Shown in pieces: positions 8,483-16,998 of a stretch of 64,000 bases of DNA; position 1 is the stretch's first letter, and each line of letters begins with the position of its first letter. Below the pieces are notes generated by a model, which saw only the letters and a list, made by a program, of their open reading frames with translations, did no database searches and was not told where the DNA came from. The position numbers and the translations under genes are program-made. The stretch spans positions 5,456,001 to 5,520,000 of the forward strand of contig NZ_BJHV01000001.1 of the NCBI RefSeq assembly GCF_005405925.1, written 5' to 3'. The stretch comes from Streptomyces antimycoticus (GTDB lineage Bacteria; Actinomycetota; Actinomycetes; Streptomycetales; Streptomycetaceae).

Positions 8483-9460
8483 ATGCATGCGATCACGATT
8501 CCCGAACCCGGTGGCCCCGAAGCCCTGGTATGGGCCGAGGTCCCCGATCCCGTACCCGGTGAGGGCGAGGTCCTGGTCGACGTGGCCGCCGCCGGCGTCA
8601 ACCGCGCGGATGTGCTGCAGCGCCAGGGCGTCTATCCGCCACCCCCCGGAGCCGCGCCCTACGCCGGGCTGGAGTGCTCGGGCCGGATCTCGGCGCTGGG
8701 CCCCGGCGTCACCGGCTGGGCCGTGGGCGACGAGGTGTGCGCCCTGCTCGCGGGCGGTGGATATGCCGAAAAGGTGGTGGTTCCCTCGGGGCAGCTATTG
8801 CCCCTCCCCGAGGGCGTGGACCTGGTCACGGCCGCCGCGCTGCCCGAAGTGACCGCGACCGTATGGTCCAACGTCTTCATGATCTCCCATCTCCGGCCGG
8901 GCGAGACGCTGTTGGTGCACGGCGGATCGAGCGGTATCGGCACCATGGCGATCCAGCTCGCCAAGGCGGTCGGGGCGCGGGTCGCGGTGACCGCGGGCGG
9001 CCCGAAGAAACTGGCGGCCTGCCGGGAGCTGGGCGCCGACATCCTGATCGACTACCGCGAGCAGGACTTCGTCGAGGAGATCCGCCGGGCCACCGACGGC
9101 GTGGGGGCCGACGTCATCCTGGACATCGTCGGCGCGAAGTACCTCGCCCGGAATGTACAGACGCTCGCCACCAACGGCCGACTGGCGATCATCGGGCTGC
9201 AGGGCGGGGCGAAGGCCGAGCTGAACCTGGCCGGTCTGCTCTCCAAGAGCGCCGCCGTGACGGCCACCGGACTGCGGGGCCGCTCGCTGGCGCAGAAGGC
9301 GGCGATCATCGCGGCGGTGCAGGAGCATGTCTGGCCGCTGATCGCGGGCGGCCGGGTCCGCCCGATCGTCTACCGCACCGTCCCGATGCGGGATGCCCCG
9401 GAGGCCCACCGGCTGCTGGAGTCCAGCGAGCATGTGGGGAAGATCCTCCTGACGACCTGA
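8483..9460 (+). CDS. NAD(P)H quinone oxidoreductase, zinc-independent MDR family (PIG3-like)
   Basis: 325 residues of the medium-chain dehydrogenase superfamily. It has a GroES-like N-terminal domain (GVNRADVLQRQGVYPPPPGA, GLECSGRI) and a Rossmann domain with LVHGGSSGIGTMAIQLAK. The catalytic and structural zinc cysteines of alcohol dehydrogenases are absent, which points to the quinone reductase/PIG3 branch. It begins 10 bases after the channel gene and may be read with it. Confidence 0.9.
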   Translation: MHAITIPEPGGPEALVWAEVPDPVPGEGEVLVDVAAAGVNRADVLQRQGVYPPPPGAAPYAGLECSGRISALGPGVTGWAVGDEVCALLAGGGYAEKVVVPSGQLLPLPEGVDLVTAAALPEVTATVWSNVFMISHLRPGETLLVHGGSSGIGTMAIQLAKAVGARVAVTAGGPKKLAACRELGADILIDYREQDFVEEIRRATDGVGADVILDIVGAKYLARNVQTLATNGRLAIIGLQGGAKAELNLAGLLSKSAAVTATGLRGRSLAQKAAIIAAVQEHVWPLIAGGRVRPIVYRTVPMRDAPEAHRLLESSEHVGKILLTT

Positions 9461-9845
9461 GCGGCCCGGGCAGGCCCGGGGCGCTGACGGAAGCCGTAAG
9501 GAGCGTTCGTCACGGGGCGGTCCGGCGGGTCCGCACGCCGGACCGCCGGATCCGCCGGGCCGCCCCGGCTCTCCGTCGCAGCCACGGCGGCGTCGCCGGA
9601 CCGCCGGGCTGCCCCAGCTCTGCCGCGGAACCGCCCGGCCCCGGCCCGGAGCGATCCGTACGGACGGCGGCGTCGCAGCCACGGCGGCGTCGCGGTAGCC
9701 ACGGCGGCGTCGCGGTAGCCACGGCGGCGTCGCGGTAGCCACGGCGGCGTCGCGGTCCGTACGGCGGCGCACAGGGTGCCCGGTGCGTACCCTCATGTGA
9801 CGCTGATCCCGTTACGCAACGGTTCGGCACGGGAGGGTGACCACC
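9461..9845. other. Intergenic region, 385 bases, mostly repeats
   Basis: No convincing gene. The first 200 bases carry scattered copies of ccacggcggcgtcgc-type sequence, the middle a regular minisatellite (listed separately), and the last 70 bases the presumed promoter and leader of the next gene, including gggaggg before its GTG. Confidence 0.6.
9664..9770 (+). repeat. 20-bp minisatellite
   Basis: About five copies of gccacggcggcgtcgcggta in exact 20-bp register, with degenerate first and last copies. A related copy lies near 9580. The unit length is not a multiple of three and no gene uses it. Confidence 0.92.
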
Positions 9846-10393
9846 GTGAACCCTGCGACACTCCGCACACTCCCCGCGGCGGCCCTCCTGGCGGGCACCG
9901 CCCTGACCGCCACCCAGGCGGCCCAGGCCGCCCACGCCGCATCCGCCACCTCCGCCGCCTCGACCACCCCCGCCGCCCGCGCCGACGACGACGGCGGGCT
10001 GGCGGGCACCCGGGCGGGCGAGGGTCGTACGCACCCCGGCCGCACCCGGCCCCCGCTCCCTCACCGTCGGACGAGGACCCCTCGGCCGGGACACGGGACG
10101 GGAACGGCGAAAGGGAGGGAGACGGGGACGAGAGCGGGACCGAGGGCGACGAGGGGACCGGGCGGTTCTCGCTGGTGCCCGAGTGGACGCGGTCCTCCCT
10201 CCCCATGCCACAGCGCCCGGACCGCCACCAGGCGCGCGAGCCGCTCCCCTCCGGGCAGCCTTACGGTGCTCAGCGGACCGCCGCCGAGCCCAGCGAGCGG
10301 GCGATGCGGGTGCTGCCGCTGGGCACCGGTCTCGCGCTCACCGGTCTCGGCCTCGGCCTGGCGTTCTTCGGTCTGCGGCTGCGCCGCCGCTGA
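9846..10393 (+). pseudogene. Small secreted membrane-anchored protein, frameshifted as sequenced
   Basis: The GTG at 9846 has GGAGGG upstream and opens a classic signal peptide (NPATLRTLPAAALLAGTALT). The end of the region, in a different frame, encodes an acidic stretch (DGNGEREGDGDESG), SLVPEWTRS, and a C-terminal membrane helix with Arg tail (LPLGTGLALTGLGLGLAFFG, then LRLRRR). The halves join as one protein of about 182 residues if one G is added to GGG at 10022-10024. As written the first frame runs to 10460 and loses the anchor. No family recognised. Confidence 0.65.
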
Positions 10394-10456
10394 CATCGGC
10401 GCCGAATCCACGACCCTCGACCGCCGGACCGGATGCCGGTGCGGAACAATAGGGGT

Positions 10457-11026
10457 ATGAACCAGCCGATGAACGAACGAGCGCAGGAGAGCCCGCACGT
10501 CCTGGTCGTCGGTCCGGACGGCATGGCACTCGGCGGCGTCGGTCCTGCTTCTGGCGAGGGCAGTGGTGACGACGAGTCGCGCGAGATTCCCGTGACAGAC
10601 ATGGTCGAGCAGCCGGCGAAGGTCATGCGGATCGGCAGCATGATCAAGCAGCTGCTGGAAGAGGTGCGCGCCGCACCCCTCGACGAGGCCAGCCGGGTCC
10701 GGCTCAAGGAGATCCACTCCAGCTCGGTGAAGGAGCTGGAGGACGGGCTTGCACCCGAGCTGATCGGGGAGCTGGAGCGGCTGTCGCTGCCCTTCACGGA
10801 CGAGGCGGTGCCCACCGAGGCGGAGCTGAGGATCGCCCAGGCCCAGTTGGTCGGCTGGCTGGAGGGGCTGTTCCACGGCATCCAGACCACCCTGTTCGCG
10901 CAGCAGATGGCGGCGCGTGCCCAGCTGGAGCAGATGCGCCGGGCGCTGCCGCCCGGGCTCGGCGGGGGCGAGGAGGACGAGGACGCGCCCAAGCCGGGCG
11001 GCGCTCGCTCGGGGCCGTATCTCTGA
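10457..11026 (+). CDS. bpa: Bacterial proteasome activator Bpa/PafE
   Basis: 189 residues, DUF2587 family. These proteins form dodecameric rings that open the actinobacterial 20S proteasome without ATP. The core helices are seen as PAKVMRIGSMIKQLLEEVR through AQMRRAL-type sequence, and the protein ends in GPYL. The M. tuberculosis homologue ends in a GQYL motif that docks in the proteasome alpha ring. I start at the ATG at 10457; there is no good ribosome site, so a leaderless message is possible. A strong terminator follows. Confidence 0.9.
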   Translation: MNQPMNERAQESPHVLVVGPDGMALGGVGPASGEGSGDDESREIPVTDMVEQPAKVMRIGSMIKQLLEEVRAAPLDEASRVRLKEIHSSSVKELEDGLAPELIGELERLSLPFTDEAVPTEAELRIAQAQLVGWLEGLFHGIQTTLFAQQMAARAQLEQMRRALPPGLGGGEEDEDAPKPGGARSGPYL

Positions 11027-11046
11027 GCCAGGCACCGCACGACGAA

Positions 11047-11090
11047 ACGACGCCGCGGGCCGCACCGGAAGGTGCGGCCCGCGGCGTCGT
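11047..11090. terminator. Perfect 20-bp hairpin between convergent genes
   Basis: Arms 11047-11066 and 11071-11090 are exact reverse complements, with a GGAA tetraloop. It lies between the converging bpa and Ser/Thr kinase genes and should stop transcription from both sides. Confidence 0.9.
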
Positions 11091-11140
11091 GTGCGGAGTC
11101 GGCGGGGTGCGCCGGGCGCGTGGTCGGCGCGGAGCCGTGG

Positions 11141-12787
11141 CTACCCCGGGTTACCCGTGGAGACGGTCAGCTCGATGGTGTCCGTCTTGGGGTTGTACGG
11201 CTCGTAGTTCCGGTACGTGTAATTGAGGACGGTGCCCTTGCCCCACAGATTCTCGTCCTGGGTCACCACGCGGTACTTCCAGCCCGCGGCCCGGATGCAC
11301 TTCTTCACCGAGTCGATGTAGAGGTTCTGGAAGTCGGGCACCGAGTACGTGCCCTTCTCGTCGGAGTCCTCGTAGGCGTCGGTGCACTTCGACGTTTCGA
11401 TCGTCTTGGTCTTGTCGCCCATGCGGAAGCCCGAGGCAGTGTCGGAGGCCGACGGCTTCGACGTCTTGCCGCCGCCACCCCCGCCCCCCTTGCTCTCGTC
11501 CTTGGAGCCGCCGTCACCGCTGAACGCGATGGCCAGGACCACGGCGATGACCGCGACCGCCGCGACGACGGCCGAGCCTATGATCACGCGCTTGTTGCCG
11601 TTGCCGCCGCCTCCGGACGGCGCCGAGGGCGAGATGCTGTACGGCGGCGGGGTGCTGGGGCCCTGGTACGAGGGCGTCGGGGTCTGGTAGCCGTGCTGCC
11701 CCATCGGCGGGGTGACCGGGGCCGGAGTGGACGGGCCGAAGGCGCCGTACTGCCCGGCGGAGGGCTGCGGCTGGTACGGCGTCTGGACGCTGCCGGGGCC
11801 GGGGGCGGGCGTCTGCTGGTCGATCGGCGGGAAGACCGCCGAGCCGACACCGACGCCGCTGCGGGCCGGCGGACCGCCGCTGATGATGATCGGGGAGGCG
11901 CCGGTCTGCCCGGTACGGGCGACCCGGGCGCATTCGTCGCGCATGGCCTCGGCGGTCGGGAAGCGCTCGTTCGGGTTCTTCTTCAGGGCGCGGGCGACCA
12001 GCGCGTCCACCGCCGGGGGAATGGACTGGTTGATCGTGGAGGGCGCGACCGGCTCCTCCTGGACGTGCGCGTACGCGATGGCCAGCGGCGAGTCCGCGTC
12101 GAAGGGCAGCCGACCGGTCAGCAGCTCGAAGAGCATGATGCCGACCGAGTACAGGTCGCTGCGGGCGTCGACGCCGCGGCCCAGCGCCTGCTCGGGGGAG
12201 AGGTACTGCGGGGTGCCGACGACCATGCCGGTCTGGGTCATGGAGGTGACCCCGGACTGCATGGCGCGGGCGATGCCGAAGTCCATGACCTTGACCACAT
12301 TACGCTTGGTCATCATCACGTTACCGGGCTTGATGTCGCGGTGGACCAGCCCCATCTCATGGCTGATTTCCAGCGCCGCCAGCACATCGCCGGTGATCTT
12401 CAGTGCCTTTTCGGTCGGCATCGCACCGTATTGCCGGACATCGGTGTCCAGAACCGCGCGCAGCGGCTGGCCCTCGACGTACTCCATGACGATGTACGGC
12501 ATCAAGGAGCCGTCGACGGAGTCCTCGCCGGTGTCGAAGACCGAGACGATATTGGTGTGCGTGAGTTTCGCTACAGCCTGGGCCTCGCGGCGGAACCGCT
12601 CGCGGAAGGACTGCTCGCGCCCCAGCTCGGTATGAAGCGTCTTGATCGCGACCTGGCGGTCCAGTACGGAGTCATAGGCCAGGTGAACGGAAGCCATTCC
12701 GCCCTCGCCCAGCAGGTCACGCAGTTGATAGCGGCCGTTCGCCAGAGATTGGCCGTGATACCTGCCTGATGCGCCGTACTGGCTCAT
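11141..12787 (-). CDS. Membrane Ser/Thr protein kinase with PASTA-like ectodomain
   Basis: 548 residues. A Hanks-type kinase domain (about 20-285) has GEGGMASVHLA, the catalytic HRDIKPGN, DFG (VMDFGIA), and an activation loop with SMTQTGMVVGTPQYLSPEQA. A Pro/Gln-rich linker leads to one membrane helix (VVAAVAVIAVVLAIAF) and a Gly-rich hinge. A single PASTA-like ectodomain with two Cys follows (VPDFQNLYIDSVKKCIRAAG). The start at 12785-12787 has GGGGGAAG upstream. It is divergent from a second kinase, a pairing typical of streptomycetes. Likely role: sensing cell-wall fragments. Confidence 0.93.
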   Translation of the reverse strand: MSQYGASGRYHGQSLANGRYQLRDLLGEGGMASVHLAYDSVLDRQVAIKTLHTELGREQSFRERFRREAQAVAKLTHTNIVSVFDTGEDSVDGSLMPYIVMEYVEGQPLRAVLDTDVRQYGAMPTEKALKITGDVLAALEISHEMGLVHRDIKPGNVMMTKRNVVKVMDFGIARAMQSGVTSMTQTGMVVGTPQYLSPEQALGRGVDARSDLYSVGIMLFELLTGRLPFDADSPLAIAYAHVQEEPVAPSTINQSIPPAVDALVARALKKNPNERFPTAEAMRDECARVARTGQTGASPIIISGGPPARSGVGVGSAVFPPIDQQTPAPGPGSVQTPYQPQPSAGQYGAFGPSTPAPVTPPMGQHGYQTPTPSYQGPSTPPPYSISPSAPSGGGGNGNKRVIIGSAVVAAVAVIAVVLAIAFSGDGGSKDESKGGGGGGGKTSKPSASDTASGFRMGDKTKTIETSKCTDAYEDSDEKGTYSVPDFQNLYIDSVKKCIRAAGWKYRVVTQDENLWGKGTVLNYTYRNYEPYNPKTDTIELTVSTGNPG

Positions 12788-13098
12788 TTCGTACTTCCCC
12801 CTCGGCGCACTCACTACTCTGACGCGCACGTTTCGACGCATTGATCTTGATGTTCTGGATATCGTGGCCAAGTCTGCCCCAGGCCACGGACACGTCAAGC
12901 CGCGTGCCCGTTCCGTGACCGGATGAGCAAGAACCCGTCACGCGATTTGCATCGCTTTAGCGTCAACAGGTTTGATGGCCGGTCCATCACCAACCGATGT
13001 ACGGCGCGAAGGCTGTAGCGTGCCTAGCAGGAACCGTACCGCCCGCGGGCGGGGCGAGCTCGACCAGACCCCCACCGAGAACGAGACGGCGAGGACCG
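12788..13098. promoter_or_regulatory. Divergent promoter region of the two kinase genes
   Basis: 311 bases without a gene. It includes an AT-richer core (about 12945-12975, gcgatttgcatcgctttagc) and ttgatgg at about 12971. I could not assign a firm -10/-35 pair for either side. A purine-rich ribosome site (gcgagga) lies just before the plus-strand start. Confidence 0.45.
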
Positions 13099-14672
13099 AT
13101 GGCACAGACCCAGAGCGCCCAGGGGCCCTCCGAACCTGACGCCAGCGGGTCCGGCATGCCGGATTTGCCGGAAGCGTGGGGTAACGGAGGACTTGTTGGC
13201 GATGGTCGATATCGGCTTACCGGTCGTCTCGGCCGCGGCGGTATGGCGGAAGTCTTCGCCGCCGAGGACCTCCGGCTCGGCCGGACGGTCGCGGTCAAGC
13301 TGCTCCGCGCCGATCTGGCCGAGGACCCGGTGTCCAAGGCCCGCTTCACCCGCGAGGCACAGTCCGTCGCGGGGCTGAACCACCACGCCGTGGTGGCGGT
13401 CTACGACTCCGGCGAGGACACCGTCGGCCAGAACACCGTGCCGTACATCGTGATGGAGCTGGTCGAGGGCCGGACCATCCGCGATCTGCTGCTCAACGCC
13501 GAGGCCCCGCCGCCGGATCAGGCGCTGATCATCGTCTCCGGGGTGCTGGAGGCGCTCGCCTACAGCCATCAGCACGGCATCGTGCACCGTGACATCAAGC
13601 CCGCCAACGTGATCATCACTCACAGCGGCGCGGTCAAGGTGATGGACTTCGGCATCGCCCGCGCCCTGCACGGCGCGCAGTCCACCATGACCCAGACCGG
13701 CATGGTCATGGGCACACCCCAGTACCTCTCGCCGGAGCAGGCCCTCGGCAAGGCCGTGGACCACCGCTCCGACCTGTACGCCACCGGATGTCTGCTCTAC
13801 GAGCTGCTGGCGCTCCGCCCGCCGTTCACCGGGGAGACCCCGCTGTCGGTGGTCTACCAGCACGTCCAGGACACCCCGGTGCCGCCCTCGGAGACCTCCG
13901 GCACCGTGCCGCCGGAGCTGGACGGCCTGGTCATGCGCTCCCTCGCCAAGGACCCGGACGACCGGTTCCAGAGCGCCGAGGAAATGCGCGGCATGGTCCA
14001 GTACGCGCTGCAGATGCTCCACGAGGCGGGCGGCCACACCGGCGTCTGGAGCACCGGCCCGGTCACCCAGCACCTGGGCGCCGCCACCCCCGCCATGGGC
14101 ATGCCGGGTGTGCCCGGGGCCACCACCGCGCTGCCGCACCCCGGCCACGGCGAGACCTCCCAGCAGCCGATCGTCAGCGGCCCCGGGGCGGTGACGGCGG
14201 TTACCACGGCGGTTCCGGCCGCCGTAAGGGCCGCGGCAAGGTGTGGCTGATCGCGGTGCTCGCGGTGATCGCGGTCGCGGCGGGGGTCGCCTTCGCCGTG
14301 CAGGCCGGCAAGAAGGACGACGACAAGCAGCCGACCAAGCCCAAGACGTCGGTCACCCAGGACAAGACCACCAAGCCGAGCGACGAGCCGACCGACGACA
14401 CGGGCGATGACTCGGTCCCGACCGACGACTCCACCGGCGGGAACACGGGCGACGACTACACCCCGTCCGAGGACCCGACACCTTCGTACTCCGAAGACCC
14501 CACGGACGAGCCGACGGACTCGGAAACGGACCCGGGCACTCACGTGCCCACCGAGGAGCCGACCACCCCGGGCGGCAATGAGCCGACCACCGAGCCCACC
14601 GACGACGGGCCGACCGAGCCCACCGCCGACCCCACCGGTACGGCGGGCGCCACGGACGGCGGCATTCCGTAA
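13099..14672 (+). pseudogene. Membrane Ser/Thr protein kinase, frameshifted as sequenced
   Basis: Hanks-type kinase domain (about residues 35-300): GRGGMAEVFAA, HRDIKPANV, VMDFGIA, and an activation loop with STMTQTGMVMGTPQYLSPEQ. The next frame supplies GGDGGYHGGSGRRKGRG, a membrane helix (VWLIAVLAVIAVAAGVAF) and a Thr/Pro/Asp-rich ectodomain without PASTA repeats. Adding one G to GGGG at 14185-14188 joins them into about 524 residues. As written it ends at 14250, a soluble kinase of 383 residues. The kinase part alone could still be active, but the conserved downstream frame argues for a sequence error. Start has cgagga upstream. Confidence 0.85.
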
Positions 14673-14707
14673 CGGCCCGGGGCCCCGGCGCCCTTGTAGC
14701 CGTCCGG

Positions 14708-15745
14708 TCACCCGCAGAAGGCGTCGCGGACCGCGTCGTACTCCCGGGTCCACCACACCACCAGCGCCGCGGCCGCCGGGAACTGCGGATCGGCGCGCCG
14801 GTCCCCGCGCTGGTAGCGCCAGCGCAGCATCCAGAAGTCATTGAGCCGCTCCCACCACACCCGGTGCACGGCCGCGGCCATCTCGGAGACCCCGGCCCCC
14901 GCCGTGCAGCGGTACGCCCGTGCGTAGGAGCGCACCTTGGTGAGCTCCAGGGTGCCGTCGGGCCGTACGAAGAAGATCGCGGCGGCCCGGACCGCCTCCT
15001 CGGCGCGCGGATGCACCCCGAGCCGGTCCCAGTCGACGATGGCGGCCGGTTCCGTGTCGCGGTAGAGCAGATTCAGCGGGTGGAAGTCGCCGTGCACCCA
15101 GCCGGCGACCGGGACGGCGTGGGCCTCCGGGCGGCGGTGGGCGTGCCGCTCCAGCAGCGTCCGCCGCTCGACCAGGCGGTGCTCGGCGAGCTCGTCGAAG
15201 CTGTCGCGGTCCCGGCGCCCCCGGATCAGCGTGAGCAGCTCGTCGATGACGTCGAAGGTGTCCTCGGGGTCGGCCGCCTCCTCGGGCGGCCGGCGGTCGC
15301 CCGTACGGGCCCGCATGACGCGCTCCAGACAGGTGTGGACAAGTCCGAGCAGTCCGCCCAGCCGCCAGCACTGGGGGGTGGTCAGCTCACCGCCGGCGCG
15401 GTGCTGTCCGTCGATCCAGGGGTGTAACGCGTAGCAGCGGCCGTCGATGACGGCGACCGTACGGCCGTCGGAGTCCGGGACCGGCGGGGCGACGGGCACC
15501 CCGAGCGCGTCCAGCCGCTGGGTGACCCGGTGCTGGCGGGCGATGGCGGTGCGGTCGCCGTCGAGGTGGTGTTTGAGGAAGAAGCGGCCGCGAGTGGTGG
15601 CGAGGCGGTAGCCCCGGTTGAGCAGCCCCTGGGTGAGCGGTTCGCAGGAGACGGCCTCACCGGCGCTGTCGTAGCGGCGGAGCAGGGCGCCCAGGGTTTC
15701 CCCGTCGGGAGCGGCCTCGGCGGAGTGTACATGTGAGCGCGGCAC
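14708..15745 (-). CDS. Aminoglycoside phosphotransferase-family protein
   Basis: 345 residues of the APH/choline kinase fold. Motifs are HGDFHPLNLLY (catalytic loop) and IVDWDRLG (metal-binding Asp), with N-terminal LTQGLLNRGYRLAT and FFLKHH (ATP-binding Lys). Its substrate is unknown; most chromosomal members like this act on small metabolites rather than antibiotics. The start is GTG at 15743-15745. It converges on the kinase gene with 35 bases between stops. Confidence 0.8.
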   Translation of the reverse strand: MPRSHVHSAEAAPDGETLGALLRRYDSAGEAVSCEPLTQGLLNRGYRLATTRGRFFLKHHLDGDRTAIARQHRVTQRLDALGVPVAPPVPDSDGRTVAVIDGRCYALHPWIDGQHRAGGELTTPQCWRLGGLLGLVHTCLERVMRARTGDRRPPEEAADPEDTFDVIDELLTLIRGRRDRDSFDELAEHRLVERRTLLERHAHRRPEAHAVPVAGWVHGDFHPLNLLYRDTEPAAIVDWDRLGVHPRAEEAVRAAAIFFVRPDGTLELTKVRSYARAYRCTAGAGVSEMAAAVHRVWWERLNDFWMLRWRYQRGDRRADPQFPAAAALVVWWTREYDAVRDAFCG

Positions 15746-16008
15746 CTGCCAGATGTTAGATCACCGGGGATCACCGCCATGGCGCGCGAGGACGACGACG
15801 CACGGCACACCGTCTCGGCCCGCGTCGCCCGCCCGGGCTGGGGTGTCCGACGGGTCTTGGCGCCTGCGGCGGGCTGTTCCCCCTCCCCGCCCCTTCCCTC
15901 GACTGGGGCTCCGCCCCAGACCCCGGGGCCTTGGGACCTTGGGGCAAGGCCCTTGCCACGCGGCGGATACCCCCGTAGCGCTTCCCGGCCTGATCCAAAC
16001 GGCAGACC

Positions 16009-16698
16009 CTAGTGCTTCTGGGGCTGGGTCGCCTGCATCCGGGCGACATAGGCCGCCGCCTGCGACCGGCGCTCCATGCCCAGCTTGGCGAGCAGGCTGG
16101 AGACGTAGTTCTTGATCGTCTTCTCGGCGAGATGGAGCCGCTCGCCGATCGCCCGATTGGTGAGCCCCTCCCCGATCAGCAGCAGGATGCGGCGCTCCTG
16201 CTCGGTGAGGGCGGCGAGCCGGTCGTCCGGTTTGGCGGCCGTCTGGCCGCGCAGCCGCTCCAGCACCCGGGCGGTGGCCACCGGGTCGAGCAGCGACCGG
16301 CCCGCGGCCACGTCCCGGACGGCGGAGAGCAGTTCCTCGCCGCGAATGTCTTTCAGGACATAGCCGGAGGCACCCGCGATGATGGCGTCGAAGAGGGCCT
16401 CGTCGTCGGCGAAGGAGGTGAGCATCATGCAGCGGATGCTCTCGTCGCGGGCGCGGATCTCCCGGCAGACCTCGACCCCGCTGCGGTCGGGCAGCCGGAT
16501 GTCCAGGACGGCGACATCCGGACGGGCGGCCGGGATCCGCGCCAGGGCGTCGGCCGCGGTGCCCGCCTCGCCGACCACCTCCATGTCCGGCTCGCCCGCG
16601 AGCAGATCCCGTACGCCGCGTCGGACGACTTCATGGTCGTCAACCAGGAAAATCCCTATTTTTCCTTCTTCGCGCACGGATCCAGTCTCACACACCAT
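16009..16698 (-). CDS. NarL/DevR-type response regulator
   Basis: 229 residues. The receiver domain has the acidic pair (FLVDDHEVV), phospho-acceptor Asp near 66 ([10 protein letters not shown]) and the conserved Lys in YVLKDIRG. The LuxR-type HTH (about 165-220) reads [21 protein letters not shown], then [20 protein letters not shown], which resembles DevR/DosR regulators. No sensor kinase adjoins it, so its partner is elsewhere. It is divergent from the second bkd operon. An internal GTG about eight codons in could also be the start. Confidence 0.9.
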   Translation of the reverse strand: MVCETGSVREEGKIGIFLVDDHEVVRRGVRDLLAGEPDMEVVGEAGTAADALARIPAARPDVAVLDIRLPDRSGVEVCREIRARDESIRCMMLTSFADDEALFDAIIAGASGYVLKDIRGEELLSAVRDVAAGRSLLDPVATARVLERLRGQTAAKPDDRLAALTEQERRILLLIGEGLTNRAIGERLHLAEKTIKNYVSSLLAKLGMERRSQAAAYVARMQATQPQKH

Positions 16699-16998
16699 GT
16701 CTTCCCGTGCCCTTGTCGAGCGGGATAACGTGCGCTTGTCCGGCGGCCTACGGGGCTGTGACCAGTGGATGTTTCCCCTCTCGCGCGATTTACTTGGAAA
16801 TCCAAGCAAAATTGCAGGTCAGGTGGGGTTTCGCAGACATGCGACGCACTGGGTAACGTGCCTTGTGCAGGGCCAGCCGCCGGGAACCTGTCACGCCCGG
16901 CCATGCCTCGGCGCACCCACCCCGTGTGCCGAGACGGAACGGGCGAGCCGCAACTGGCCGCCGGCGGATCCCGGGGGCCGGACAACGGAGGAGCACAC
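16699..16998. promoter_or_regulatory. Divergent region between response regulator and second bkd operon
   Basis: 300 bases without a gene. It contains an unusually AT-rich patch (about 16786-16815) centred on the palindrome listed separately. Close to bkdA, aacggaggag is a strong ribosome site 5 bases before the GTG. Confidence 0.5.
16793..16806. promoter_or_regulatory. Palindrome CTTGGA-AA-TCCAAG, candidate operator
   Basis: Perfect 6-bp inverted repeat with a two-base spacer, set in AT-rich sequence (ttta before, caaaatt after). It lies 95 bases upstream of the response regulator start and 193 upstream of bkdA. It has the symmetry of a dimeric regulator site; which protein binds is not known. 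Confidence 0.5.

Noticed and set aside
9664..9770. CRISPR array
   Set aside because: The repeat is contiguous with no spacers and no cas genes nearby.
14708..15745. Antibiotic-resistance APH
   Set aside because: It has only the general kinase-fold motifs; no close match to known aminoglycoside APH signatures can be claimed by eye.
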